Of a DNA stretch of 12,754 nucleotides, positions 1 through 6,654 are shown piece after piece; position 1 is the first letter of the stretch, and each line of letters begins with the position of its first letter. This DNA is from an uncultured Desulfuromonadales bacterium (GTDB lineage: Bacteria > Desulfobacterota > Desulfuromonadia > Desulfuromonadales > Geopsychrobacteraceae). The notes under the pieces are model-generated. The model did not search any database. It saw only the letters and a program-made list of their open reading frames with translations, and was not told the origin of the DNA. Location of the stretch: positions 1 to 12,754 of the forward strand of contig CALZLE010000530.1 of the NCBI GenBank assembly GCA_945788205.1, read 5' to 3'. A program made the translations under genes and the position numbers.

Positions 1-261
1 ATTGATCAGTACATCAATCTGCGCGTGCTTTTCCTCTACGGTCTTGGCGAGGATTTCCACATCGTCCATCCGCGACAGGTCCGCCAGGTAAGTTTCAACC
101 TGCTTATCGCCCGACAGTGCAGCGAGCTCTTTTGCTGTTTTCTCCAGCTTCATCTGGCTGCGGCCGTGCAGAAGCACCTTGTGTCCCTGCGAAACCAGCA
201 TTTTGGCGGTCTCAAATCCGATGCCGTCGGTGGCCCCGGTGATAAGAATTGTTTTCTGCAT
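1..261 (-). CDS. Short-chain dehydrogenase/reductase (SDR), N-terminal part, cut by window edge
   Basis: The visible 87 residues are the N-terminal half of a classical Rossmann-fold SDR, a cytoplasmic NAD(P)-dependent oxidoreductase. The nucleotide-binding motif TGATDGIG sits at residues 8-15 after the first beta strand. A second strand ends in LLHGRS, where the arginine favours NADP(H) over NAD(H). An ADLS segment near residue 65 would contact the adenine, and the fragment stops at DVLIN, just where the conserved NNAG motif should follow. The catalytic Tyr-x-x-x-Lys lies beyond the window. The start is supported by AAGGAG upstream of the ATG. It is the last visible gene of the minus-strand redox operon, 37 bases after the cupin gene. 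TGATDGIG with this length is common in retinol-dehydrogenase-like SDRs, but the substrate cannot be inferred. The family call is firm. Confidence 0.9.
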   Translation of the reverse strand, partial: MQKTILITGATDGIGFETAKMLVSQGHKVLLHGRSQMKLEKTAKELAALSGDKQVETYLADLSRMDDVEILAKTVEEKHAQIDVLIN

Positions 262-298
262 TGTTCCTGTCTCCTTGTCAGAAATCCGTGCACGCGGA

Positions 299-1204
299 TT
301 AGTTTTTGCCCTGCTTCTGAATGACGTCGTACTTGCCATCCGTGCGGACATAGATGATGCTCTCTTCACCCGCAGCTGACGAAATATGATGCACAGCTGA
401 ATCCCCCTGCGAGCTGAAATAACTGCCCGGCACCAGGGTCTTAACTTCTGCTTTCATTTTGTACTGCGGCAGACCTTTGATAACGACCGCGCGGAAGGTT
501 GAACCGTGGCTGTATATCTCGCCGGTAAATCCAGCCGGAAGCTTGATCAGGGTCCCGTTCAGCTGACCAGCCTGCGTATCGCCCCAGAGATAGGCGAGCT
601 TGGGTCCATTGACAGGATCTGCGACTGCGTGCTGATCGACCCAGGTGATGTCCGCTGCGTCCAGCCAGACGATGTTCGATTTGTCGACGTTGACCGGTCT
701 TTCTCCGCTATCAAACGCCTGCTCTTGAGGATGGACCAGGTAGGGTCCCTCCTCGATCTCTATGTAGGCCAGGGCGTCCTTGCCTTGTGAGGCGGTGATG
801 TGCACCTCTCCTTTCGGCTGCGTCCAGAAAGAGCCGGCCGGCATCCACATCTTCGCCGCATCAGGATCATCGTTGTGAATGATGCCGCTGATAACCACTG
901 CCCGGTAAGAGACATTGTGGATATGGGGAGGTGACTGGAAGCCGTCATTGGGTTTGAGAAGATAGCCGGTTGGTTCAGTGCCGTTGCGATCCCCCCAAAG
1001 AGTGCCGGCACTTGGCGCCAGGTCACCACGTTTCGGGTTGAGGTGCGTCCACTTGACTTCAGACTTCAGGACCACCTCGTAGGTTGGCTCGGCGCTGGAG
1101 TCCCGCGCGATACTGGCGGATACAACCAGCAAGCTGGCGCAGGCGGTCAGGAGGCTTGCAAGGGCGAGGGTTCGAAGCGTTCTCATTACTCTTATTCCAA
1201 TCAT
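299..1204 (-). CDS. Exported double-cupin protein, DUF4437-like
   Basis: This 301-residue protein has a signal sequence and two similar cupin-like halves, each opening with a GTLWGD/AYLWGD-type strand. It resembles DUF4437 proteins, whose function is unknown. The first half keeps likely metal ligands: PPHIH at residues 92-96 (H94, H96) and H135 in GEVHIT. The second half (about 200-295) keeps H233 and the H272/H273 pair but has tyrosine and serine where the first HxH would be, so it may not bind metal. The signal region is ambiguous: LTAC at residues 19-22 resembles a lipobox, but the hydrophobic stretch continues to SASIA at 29-33, which fits signal peptidase I. Two starts are possible. The first ATG has GGAG about ten bases upstream; M7 would give a more usual signal peptide length. 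It is an envelope protein in an otherwise cytoplasmic redox operon. Confidence 0.8.
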   Translation of the reverse strand: MIGIRVMRTLRTLALASLLTACASLLVVSASIARDSSAEPTYEVVLKSEVKWTHLNPKRGDLAPSAGTLWGDRNGTEPTGYLLKPNDGFQSPPHIHNVSYRAVVISGIIHNDDPDAAKMWMPAGSFWTQPKGEVHITASQGKDALAYIEIEEGPYLVHPQEQAFDSGERPVNVDKSNIVWLDAADITWVDQHAVADPVNGPKLAYLWGDTQAGQLNGTLIKLPAGFTGEIYSHGSTFRAVVIKGLPQYKMKAEVKTLVPGSYFSSQGDSAVHHISSAAGEESIIYVRTDGKYDVIQKQGKN

Positions 1205-1256
1205 TGTCCGTTTTCTCCGTTCTTCTTGTAATAGGTCAGGGCCATTGATTTCGTTC

Positions 1257-2243
1257 TCAGATTTCCACGACCACCTTGCCGAGCGCTTGTCCGCTGGTCA
1301 GTCGATCGTAGGCCTGCCCGACTTCGGTCAGGCCGAACCGCTGTTCATCCAACAATGGCTTGAGCGCACCTGCGTCGACAATCTTGGCAAGTTTCGTCAG
1401 AATGTCGTTGTGCTGTTCCCGCTTGTGGTTGTAGAGCATCGGGATGAGCATAAAGACAACGTGCACCGACAAACCCCTAAAATGTGCTGTAGTTAAATCC
1501 AGCTCCAGCAAAGAGACCGTCGTCGTCACATGACCGTTCAGCGCTGCCGCCTCGAATGAGTTGGCCATATTCTCGCCACCGACCGAATCGAAAACGATAT
1601 CGAAACCGGCGCCGTCGGTATGTTTGGCGACATAATCCGCCACCGGCTCGGTTTTGTAATCTATGGCGGTGGCGCCGTACTGTTCAACGATAGCAGGCTG
1701 CTTTTCACCGGAGCAGGTTGCATAGACGTCAGCACCAAAATGTTTGGCTAACTGTACGGCGACATGGCCGACACCACCGGTGCCACCGTGCACCAGAACC
1801 TTCTGTCCCGCCTGCACCTGAGCTCTCTGCAGACCTTCATAGGCGGTAATGCCGACCAACGGCAGCGCTGCCGCTTCGCGCATGGAGAGTCTTTTCGGTT
1901 TGTGGGCGATCAGCCTGGCATCGGCCAGCATGTACTCGGCCAGTGTGCCCTGCAGGTCGGCGAGCCCACCGGCGCACCCGTAGACTTCATCGCCGGGAGC
2001 GAATTCGGTAACGCCTTCGCCGACCGCTTCCACGTTACCGGCGAAGTCCATCCCCAAAACTGCCGGCAAGGCAGGCGAGAGAGGCAAGTCCTGCCCCATT
2101 TGACGGATCATGGTATCGACGGTATTGACGCTGGTTGCGGCTATCCGCACCAACACATGACCGGCCTTCACCGCGGGCTGAGGAAGCTCGGCGGGTTTAA
2201 ATTCGGCAGTGTCGCCATATTCATTGAGGATCATTGCTTTCAT
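1257..2243 (-). CDS. Zinc-less MDR oxidoreductase, quinone oxidoreductase-like
   Basis: A 328-residue medium-chain dehydrogenase/reductase, complete and of normal length, probably a cytoplasmic NADPH-dependent reductase of quinones or of activated C=C/C=O bonds. The N-terminal GroES-like domain (about 1-125) carries SVNTVD near residue 40, where zinc alcohol dehydrogenases have their catalytic cysteine, and LGMDFAG at 63-69 without the zinc histidine pair. No structural-zinc cysteine cluster is visible. The cofactor domain shows HGGTGGVGHVAVQLAK from residue 152, the glycine-rich NADPH loop. The start has AGGAG about eight bases upstream. It lies 26 bases after the crotonase gene and 52 bases before the cupin gene in the same operon. 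The substrate is not predictable, and zeta-crystallin-like quinone reductase is only the closest general type. Confidence 0.9.
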   Translation of the reverse strand: MKAMILNEYGDTAEFKPAELPQPAVKAGHVLVRIAATSVNTVDTMIRQMGQDLPLSPALPAVLGMDFAGNVEAVGEGVTEFAPGDEVYGCAGGLADLQGTLAEYMLADARLIAHKPKRLSMREAAALPLVGITAYEGLQRAQVQAGQKVLVHGGTGGVGHVAVQLAKHFGADVYATCSGEKQPAIVEQYGATAIDYKTEPVADYVAKHTDGAGFDIVFDSVGGENMANSFEAAALNGHVTTTVSLLELDLTTAHFRGLSVHVVFMLIPMLYNHKREQHNDILTKLAKIVDAGALKPLLDEQRFGLTEVGQAYDRLTSGQALGKVVVEI

Positions 2244-2269
2244 CGGTCTTCTCCTGAAAAGGTTCTTAA

Positions 2270-3115
2270 TCAGTTAATGTCCTGAACGGCCATGACCAGA
2301 TCGTTCCAGTTGCGCTGGTTATCCAGATCATGCTCCATCTCTTTTTCATCAGCGATGGTGAAGCGCTTTATAGCAGGCGTTTTGCTGGTTGCCTGGTAGA
2401 GCCAGTAGGCTTCAGCTTTGAGGGCTTCGTCGATCGGCTGGTCGATCGATTCGTAGACCATCTGCTTGCAGGCGTTGATCGATTCCGCCGGGAATTTGGC
2501 GATCCGCATCGCCAGCGTGTCGACGTACGGGCCGATCTCATCCGGTTCCAGCGCTTTGTTGATCGTTCCGTAAGCTTCCGCCTCGTCCGCGTCGAAATCG
2601 CGGGCGCTGAGGATGATTTCCAGTGCGCGACCCAGCCCGGTCTGCCGCGCCATCCGCGCTGCGCCGCCGCCGCAGGGCAGGATACCCATGCCGACTTCCA
2701 TCTGCATGAACTTGAATTTTCCGCGGGCCGCGAAACGCATATCCAATGCCAAGGCCAGCTCATGGCCGCCACCACGGGCAAAGCCTTCAAGCTTGGCGAT
2801 GGTGGCCTGTGGCACCTTGCTGATCCGTTCGCAGACCGATTGCAGATCCAGCAATTGAGCTTCTTCGCGGGAAACAGCCTCGGTTGACATGTCTTTCAGC
2901 AGCTCGGTGTCGTAGTGGCAAACCCAGATTTCCGGGTTGGCGGACTGGAAAACCACCACTTTGGTGCCCCGGTCGCGTTCGAGCCGCATGGCGAGACTGT
3001 TCAGATCGGCCAGCATTTCCTGCCCTTGAACGTTGACCGAACCAAAGTCAAAGGTAACGGTCAAAATGCCTTCGTTCTGCTCGGTTGTGAATGTCGTGAA
3101 TCCTTGGTACTTCAT
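2270..3115 (-). CDS. Enoyl-CoA hydratase/isomerase (crotonase) family protein
   Basis: A 281-residue crotonase-fold protein, slightly longer than a typical hydratase. The strand-turn ARGGGHELALALD (residues 113-125) supplies the second oxyanion-hole glycine and E119. FMQMEVGMGILPCGGG (136-151) aligns with the hydratase segment QPEILLGTIPGAGG and keeps the second acid, E140. Both glutamates used by enoyl-CoA hydratases to activate water are therefore present. The first oxyanion-hole segment is unusual: the normal F-A-A-G-A-D is replaced by WVCHYD (64-69). The C-terminal 25 residues are acidic and do not match the common family end. AAAAGGAG lies about eight bases before the ATG. It is sandwiched between two MDR genes, with gaps of 26 and 27 bases. 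The family is certain; hydratase versus isomerase, or even a non-CoA substrate, is open. Confidence 0.9.
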   Translation of the reverse strand: MKYQGFTTFTTEQNEGILTVTFDFGSVNVQGQEMLADLNSLAMRLERDRGTKVVVFQSANPEIWVCHYDTELLKDMSTEAVSREEAQLLDLQSVCERISKVPQATIAKLEGFARGGGHELALALDMRFAARGKFKFMQMEVGMGILPCGGGAARMARQTGLGRALEIILSARDFDADEAEAYGTINKALEPDEIGPYVDTLAMRIAKFPAESINACKQMVYESIDQPIDEALKAEAYWLYQATSKTPAIKRFTIADEKEMEHDLDNQRNWNDLVMAVQDIN

Positions 3116-3142
3116 TGGATTCTCCTTTTTTAAGCTCCTGAT

Positions 3143-4171
3143 CTAAAAGCCTTCGAGGACAATTTTGCCGATCGATGTTCCGGACTCGAGCTCGGCGTGT
3201 GCAGCCTTGAGATTTTTGGCATTGATGACACCGAGGTTCTTGCCAACGGTCGTTTGGATGTAGCCCTGATTGATCAAATCAGCGACGCGATTAAGCAGTT
3301 TCCCCTGTTCATCGATATCGATCGCCTTGAACATCGAGCGAGCAAACATAAATTCGATATGGAGGGAGAGGCTTTTCGGCTTCATCTTCATGTAATCGAG
3401 CGGCTCGGCCGGATCATCGATCATGGCGATCTTGCCGAACGGATCCAGAAGTTCGGTGTAGCTGTCGAAGTAAGAATCGGTGTTGGTCAGGCTGGCAACA
3501 TGAGTTATTGGGCCGATTCCAAGGGCCTCGATCTGTGGCTGTAATGGCTTGGTGTGATCAACAACAAAATCCGCACCCAGCTTCTTTACCCAAGCTTGCG
3601 AACTTTCGCGAGAGGCCGAGGCGATGATGGTGGCTCCGGTTGTCGCCTTGGCAATCTGGACAAAGATCGACCCGACTCCTCCAGCAGCACCAACCACCAG
3701 AATTGTCTCACCCGACTGTTCAAGCGCGTCAGGAGCTTGCTGCTTGATGGCCAGATGCTCGAACAACATCTCCCAGGCAGTGATGGCGGTCAGCGGCAAT
3801 GCGGCGGCTTCTGCATCGGACAGGCTTTTCGGTTTGCTGCCGACAATCCGCTCATCAACCAACTGATATTCAGCGTTGCTGCCCTGACGGTTGAGATCGC
3901 CGGCATAATAGACAATATCGCCCGGTTTAAACTGACTCGCAGCCTCGCCGGTTGCGACAACTTCCCCGACGGCATCCCAGCCGAGGACTTTGGTTTCTTC
4001 TTCGGCGGGTGGTAAAAACAGGCGGACTTTGTAATCGACCGGATTTACCGCAATCGCTTTGACCTTCACCAGTAAGTCGTGTCCGGCGGCTTTTGGCTGG
4101 GGTAGCTCAATGTCGGTTAAAGATTCCGGATCATTGATCGGCAGGGATTTGGTAAAGCCGACAGCTTTCAT
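3143..4171 (-). CDS. Zinc-less MDR oxidoreductase, zinc-type alcohol dehydrogenase-like family (TIGR02817-like)
   Basis: The first gene of the minus-strand operon encodes a 342-residue MDR enzyme. It resembles the TIGR02817 'zinc-binding alcohol dehydrogenase' group: an N-terminal MKAVGFTKSLPI, a WDAVGEVVATG segment (65-75) and an LTAITAWEMLFEHL helix (127-140). Despite the family name, the usual catalytic cysteine is replaced in AVNPVD (41-46), so no catalytic zinc site is evident. The dinucleotide loop is GAAGGVG at 161-167. It probably uses NADPH to reduce a quinone, enal or enone. It is a different subfamily from the second MDR of the operon rather than a recent duplicate. AAAGGAG is placed well before the ATG, and the divergent LysR gene begins about 120 bases away. 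Confidence 0.9.
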   Translation of the reverse strand: MKAVGFTKSLPINDPESLTDIELPQPKAAGHDLLVKVKAIAVNPVDYKVRLFLPPAEEETKVLGWDAVGEVVATGEAASQFKPGDIVYYAGDLNRQGSNAEYQLVDERIVGSKPKSLSDAEAAALPLTAITAWEMLFEHLAIKQQAPDALEQSGETILVVGAAGGVGSIFVQIAKATTGATIIASASRESSQAWVKKLGADFVVDHTKPLQPQIEALGIGPITHVASLTNTDSYFDSYTELLDPFGKIAMIDDPAEPLDYMKMKPKSLSLHIEFMFARSMFKAIDIDEQGKLLNRVADLINQGYIQTTVGKNLGVINAKNLKAAHAELESGTSIGKIVLEGF

Positions 4172-4229
4172 CGTATTTCTCCTTTTGTGGGTTTGGTTTC
4201 GTTTGATGCGTGACTTGACATAAGCTTAG

Positions 4230-4248
4230 ATCTTCGTTATTCAAAGAT
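4230..4248. promoter_or_regulatory. Candidate LysR-type operator 1
   Basis: The sequence ATCTTCGTTATTCAAAGAT is a dyad with five-base perfect arms (ATCTT/AAGAT) and one further G:C pair. It contains a T-N11-A pattern (T4233 and A4245), the core geometry recognised by LysR-type regulators. It lies between the divergent LysR gene and the redox operon, downstream of a TTGACA hexamer at 4215-4220 that could be a minus-35 element toward the regulator. The role as operator is inferred from position and symmetry. Confidence 0.5.
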
Positions 4249-4262
4249 AAACAGCTCAATGA

Positions 4263-4277
4263 TTGAAACATTTTCAA
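4263..4277. promoter_or_regulatory. Candidate LysR-type operator 2
   Basis: TTGAAACATTTTCAA has perfect six-base arms around CAT and contains T4264-N11-A4276. Its centre is about 31 bp from that of the other dyad, near three helical turns, as expected for a pair of sites bound by one regulator tetramer on one DNA face. It overlaps a second perfect dyad, TCAATGATTGA at 4256-4266. It ends about 20 bases before the LysR start, which would suit autorepression. Confidence 0.5.
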
Positions 4278-4296
4278 AAATTATTGGATAATGTCT

Positions 4297-5238
4297 ATGC
4301 TCTTAGAAGACCTGCAGGTTGTTCTTAAGGTGGCTGAATTTCGCAGTATTACCGCTGCCGCAGCTGATTTGGATATGCGTACCGCGACGGCCAGCGCGGC
4401 ACTGAAACGGGTGGAAAATGCGCTGGGAGTCGAGCTTTTTATCCGTACAACAAGGAGGCTTCGCCTTTCCGGTGCGGGTGAAAGGTATATTCCTGAGTGC
4501 CAGCAGGCCTTGCTGATGCTCGATCAGGCCAAACAGAAAATGAAGGATGATCTGGACATTGTCGATGGCGAACTGCGGATTGCCGTGTCATCGGATCTGG
4601 GCAGAAACCTGGTCTCCCCCTGGTTGGACGAATTTCTGGAAACCTATCCGGAGGTGAGTTTGAAGTTGAATGTCAGCGATAGTGTTATCGATTTTTATCG
4701 CGATTCGGTGGACATGGCACTGCGCTATGGCTCGCCTGACGACGCGAATCTTTACGGGTTCAAGATCTGCAATGTTCCCGGGCTGCTTTGCGCGACACAG
4801 GAATACCTCGACAAAAATGGTGCCCCCGAACACCCGCATGACTTACCTGCACATAACGGGCTTTTCTACCAATTGAATGACATTGTTCACGATGTCTGGG
4901 AATTCTCGGAGGGTGAAACCGACTACAAAATCAAGATGAGCGGTAACCGGGCCTCCAATGACGGGGACCTGGTCAGGCGTTGGTGTGTCGCCGGGAAAGG
5001 TCTGGCAGTGAAATCCTGCCTCGACATATCTGATGATCTGCTGTCGGGAAGGATTGTCAACGTGATGCCCGCGTTCAAGCCGAGAACGACAGAGCTCTGG
5101 CTGATTTGTCCAAGCAGACAATTGATGACCCCGGCGACCCGGCTCCTCAGAGACATGCTCAAGAAGAAGTGTACAGCGATTTTAAAGAAACTGATCGAAA
5201 GAGACATTTTTGACGACAGCGTTCTTGCCTGGCGCTGA
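4297..5238 (+). CDS. LysR-family transcriptional regulator
   Basis: A LysR-type DNA-binding regulator of about 313 residues. The N-terminal winged helix-turn-helix is clear: LEDLQVVLKVAEFRSITAAA, then ATASAALKRVENALGVELFIR and a wing ending RLRLSGAGERY, in the first 65 residues. The rest is a periplasmic-binding-protein-like effector domain (from about residue 90, opening GELRIAVSSDLGR). The start at 4297 is preferred over the in-frame ATG at 4291: GGA at 4286-4288 is eight bases before 4297 but only two before 4291, and LysR proteins usually begin one to four residues before the LEDLQ-type helix. It is divergent from the five-gene redox operon, the usual arrangement for a LysR activator and its target, with two candidate operators between. 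The effector-domain sequence resembles the broad group of LysR proteins that control quinone reductase or efflux genes. The inducer is unknown. Confidence 0.93.
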   Translation: MLLEDLQVVLKVAEFRSITAAAADLDMRTATASAALKRVENALGVELFIRTTRRLRLSGAGERYIPECQQALLMLDQAKQKMKDDLDIVDGELRIAVSSDLGRNLVSPWLDEFLETYPEVSLKLNVSDSVIDFYRDSVDMALRYGSPDDANLYGFKICNVPGLLCATQEYLDKNGAPEHPHDLPAHNGLFYQLNDIVHDVWEFSEGETDYKIKMSGNRASNDGDLVRRWCVAGKGLAVKSCLDISDDLLSGRIVNVMPAFKPRTTELWLICPSRQLMTPATRLLRDMLKKKCTAILKKLIERDIFDDSVLAWR

Positions 5239-5261
5239 AGTGGACAGGCACTGGTGGCATG

Positions 5262-6476
5262 CTATTTTTCTATGGTAAGTGTGTGCTCAGGCTTTGCCCT
5301 ATCATTCGCCAGTTGCCGCAGGAACAGCCAGACCACCGGTGGCAGGATCAACCCAAACGCGTAACAGAGCAGCAGAAAGGTTTGTTGCACCCCGACGCGA
5401 TCGGCGAGCATGCCGATCAGCGGGCCGGTGCAGACGAAGGAAAGCCGGAAACAGAGCGATTGCAGCGAGAGGATTCCGGCGCGGTTGGCGGAGGGGATTT
5501 CCCGCTGGGCGTGATTGAGCAGCATTGGTCCGCGCAGGCCGCGCATACAGGTCAGCAGATAGTAGAAGAGGAAACCCCACAGTCCACCGACCAGTCCCAG
5601 GCCGAGATAGCCACCCACACTCATCAGCACAAATAGCAGGAGCATGCTGCGGTCGCCGAACTTCAGGTGACTGCGGTGGCTTATCAGGGCGAACAGTGCA
5701 ACGCTCAGGTTGGCAAGCGCCCAGATCGGTCCGAACCAGGTGACCGGAACTCCGCCATCCTGCATGTAGGGCTGGATCAGCCAGATCGGGTAATAAGAGA
5801 CCAGCCCAAAAGCCAGGGTTAAGAGGATGGTGTAGCGCAGCCGTTTGTTTTCAACCAATGCGTAACGGGTCGATTGCCAAGCTTCGGCAAGGTGGCTGGT
5901 CGGCGATTCAATGGTGCGCGCCGGTTCGGTCAGGCTCCGCGTCAGCAAAAATGCCAGAAGCCAGACGCCGACCTGAACCCAAAAGGGGAGCAGTGGTGCG
6001 CTGGCGTAAAGAACGCCGGCAAAGATTGCTCCACAGGCCTCGCCGACCTGACCGAAAAAACTGATCCGGCCTTCGTGGCGTGTATAGTGTGCCTCTTCTT
6101 CGGTGCCCTTGAGACTCTCAAACAGTAGCGCTTTATCGGACCCACTGATGAAGGAAAGGGAGGTCCCGAGGATAATCTCGGCGACCAGCACTCCGGCAAA
6201 GGAGTCGGCAGCCGTGTACAGACCCCAGCCGAGGATTCCGAGCAGCGAGGCGTAATTGAGCGCCTTGCGATAACCGATCCGGTCGCTTAAGTAGCCGGAC
6301 GGATATTCCATTACCACCATCGCCACGGAGAAAATCCCCTGCAGCAGCAGAATCTCGGTCAGGCTCAGACCGATCTGATCCTTCCAGAACAGGGTGATGA
6401 TCGCCATCGGAAACAGGCTCATCTTGAGGAAAGAGAAGGTGTACAGCTTTTTGATGTTGGCCTGGAGCGTGGTCAT
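5262..6476 (-). CDS. Major facilitator superfamily (MFS) transporter
   Basis: A 404-residue inner-membrane transporter with about twelve hydrophobic helices. The MFS signature motif A is in the loop after helix 2: GYLSDRIGYRK at residues 61-71. A weaker related loop, GMLADRVGVQQ, occurs near residue 360 between later helices, as expected from the two-fold repeat of the family. MFS proteins exchange small solutes against protons; this one resembles drug or metabolite exporters by its EYPSGYLSDR segment, but the substrate cannot be told. The start at 6476 has a poor Shine-Dalgarno site (CTGCCCGG upstream) and no in-frame upstream ATG, so a start at M19 remains possible. It stands alone: tail-to-tail with the LysR gene (23-base gap) and head-to-head with hflX. 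A link to the redox operon is not demonstrated. Confidence 0.9.
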   Translation of the reverse strand: MTTLQANIKKLYTFSFLKMSLFPMAIITLFWKDQIGLSLTEILLLQGIFSVAMVVMEYPSGYLSDRIGYRKALNYASLLGILGWGLYTAADSFAGVLVAEIILGTSLSFISGSDKALLFESLKGTEEEAHYTRHEGRISFFGQVGEACGAIFAGVLYASAPLLPFWVQVGVWLLAFLLTRSLTEPARTIESPTSHLAEAWQSTRYALVENKRLRYTILLTLAFGLVSYYPIWLIQPYMQDGGVPVTWFGPIWALANLSVALFALISHRSHLKFGDRSMLLLFVLMSVGGYLGLGLVGGLWGFLFYYLLTCMRGLRGPMLLNHAQREIPSANRAGILSLQSLCFRLSFVCTGPLIGMLADRVGVQQTFLLLCYAFGLILPPVVWLFLRQLANDRAKPEHTLTIEK

Positions 6477-6654
6477 GCCGGGCAGAATAGCCTGATTTGT
6501 TGCCGATAACCAGATGCAAGATTAATCGGGTTGACCCAGGTGGACAATTGGGGAACTATAGCGTTGCTGCGGCTTTGGTTTTGCCCGCAGTCGAAAACTC
6601 TGCAACCTTGACCCTCTGCCGTATCGGGGGCTTTTTCATATATGGATTTCATCG
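6477..6654. other. Divergent intergenic region between MFS gene and hflX
   Basis: This gap must hold the promoters for both flanking genes. TTGACC at 6531-6536 could be a minus-35 element toward hflX, but the hexamer 17 bases on (AACTAT, 6554-6559) is a weak minus-10. No convincing promoter was found toward the transporter. A run GGGGGCTTTTT at 6625-6635 looks terminator-like but has no matching stem. No small gene was recognised. Confidence 0.35.

Noticed and set aside
1764..2285. A 173-codon plus-strand open frame over the MDR gene
   Set aside because: It is fully antisense to a gene with clear MDR motifs and has no domain or ribosome site of its own.
5239..5261. A bidirectional terminator between the convergent LysR and MFS genes
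   Set aside because: The 23-base gap has no clear stem followed by a T-run on either strand.
6610..6640. An intrinsic terminator ending in GGGGGCTTTTT
   Set aside because: There is no matching C-rich arm that gives a stable stem; only three or four pairs can form.
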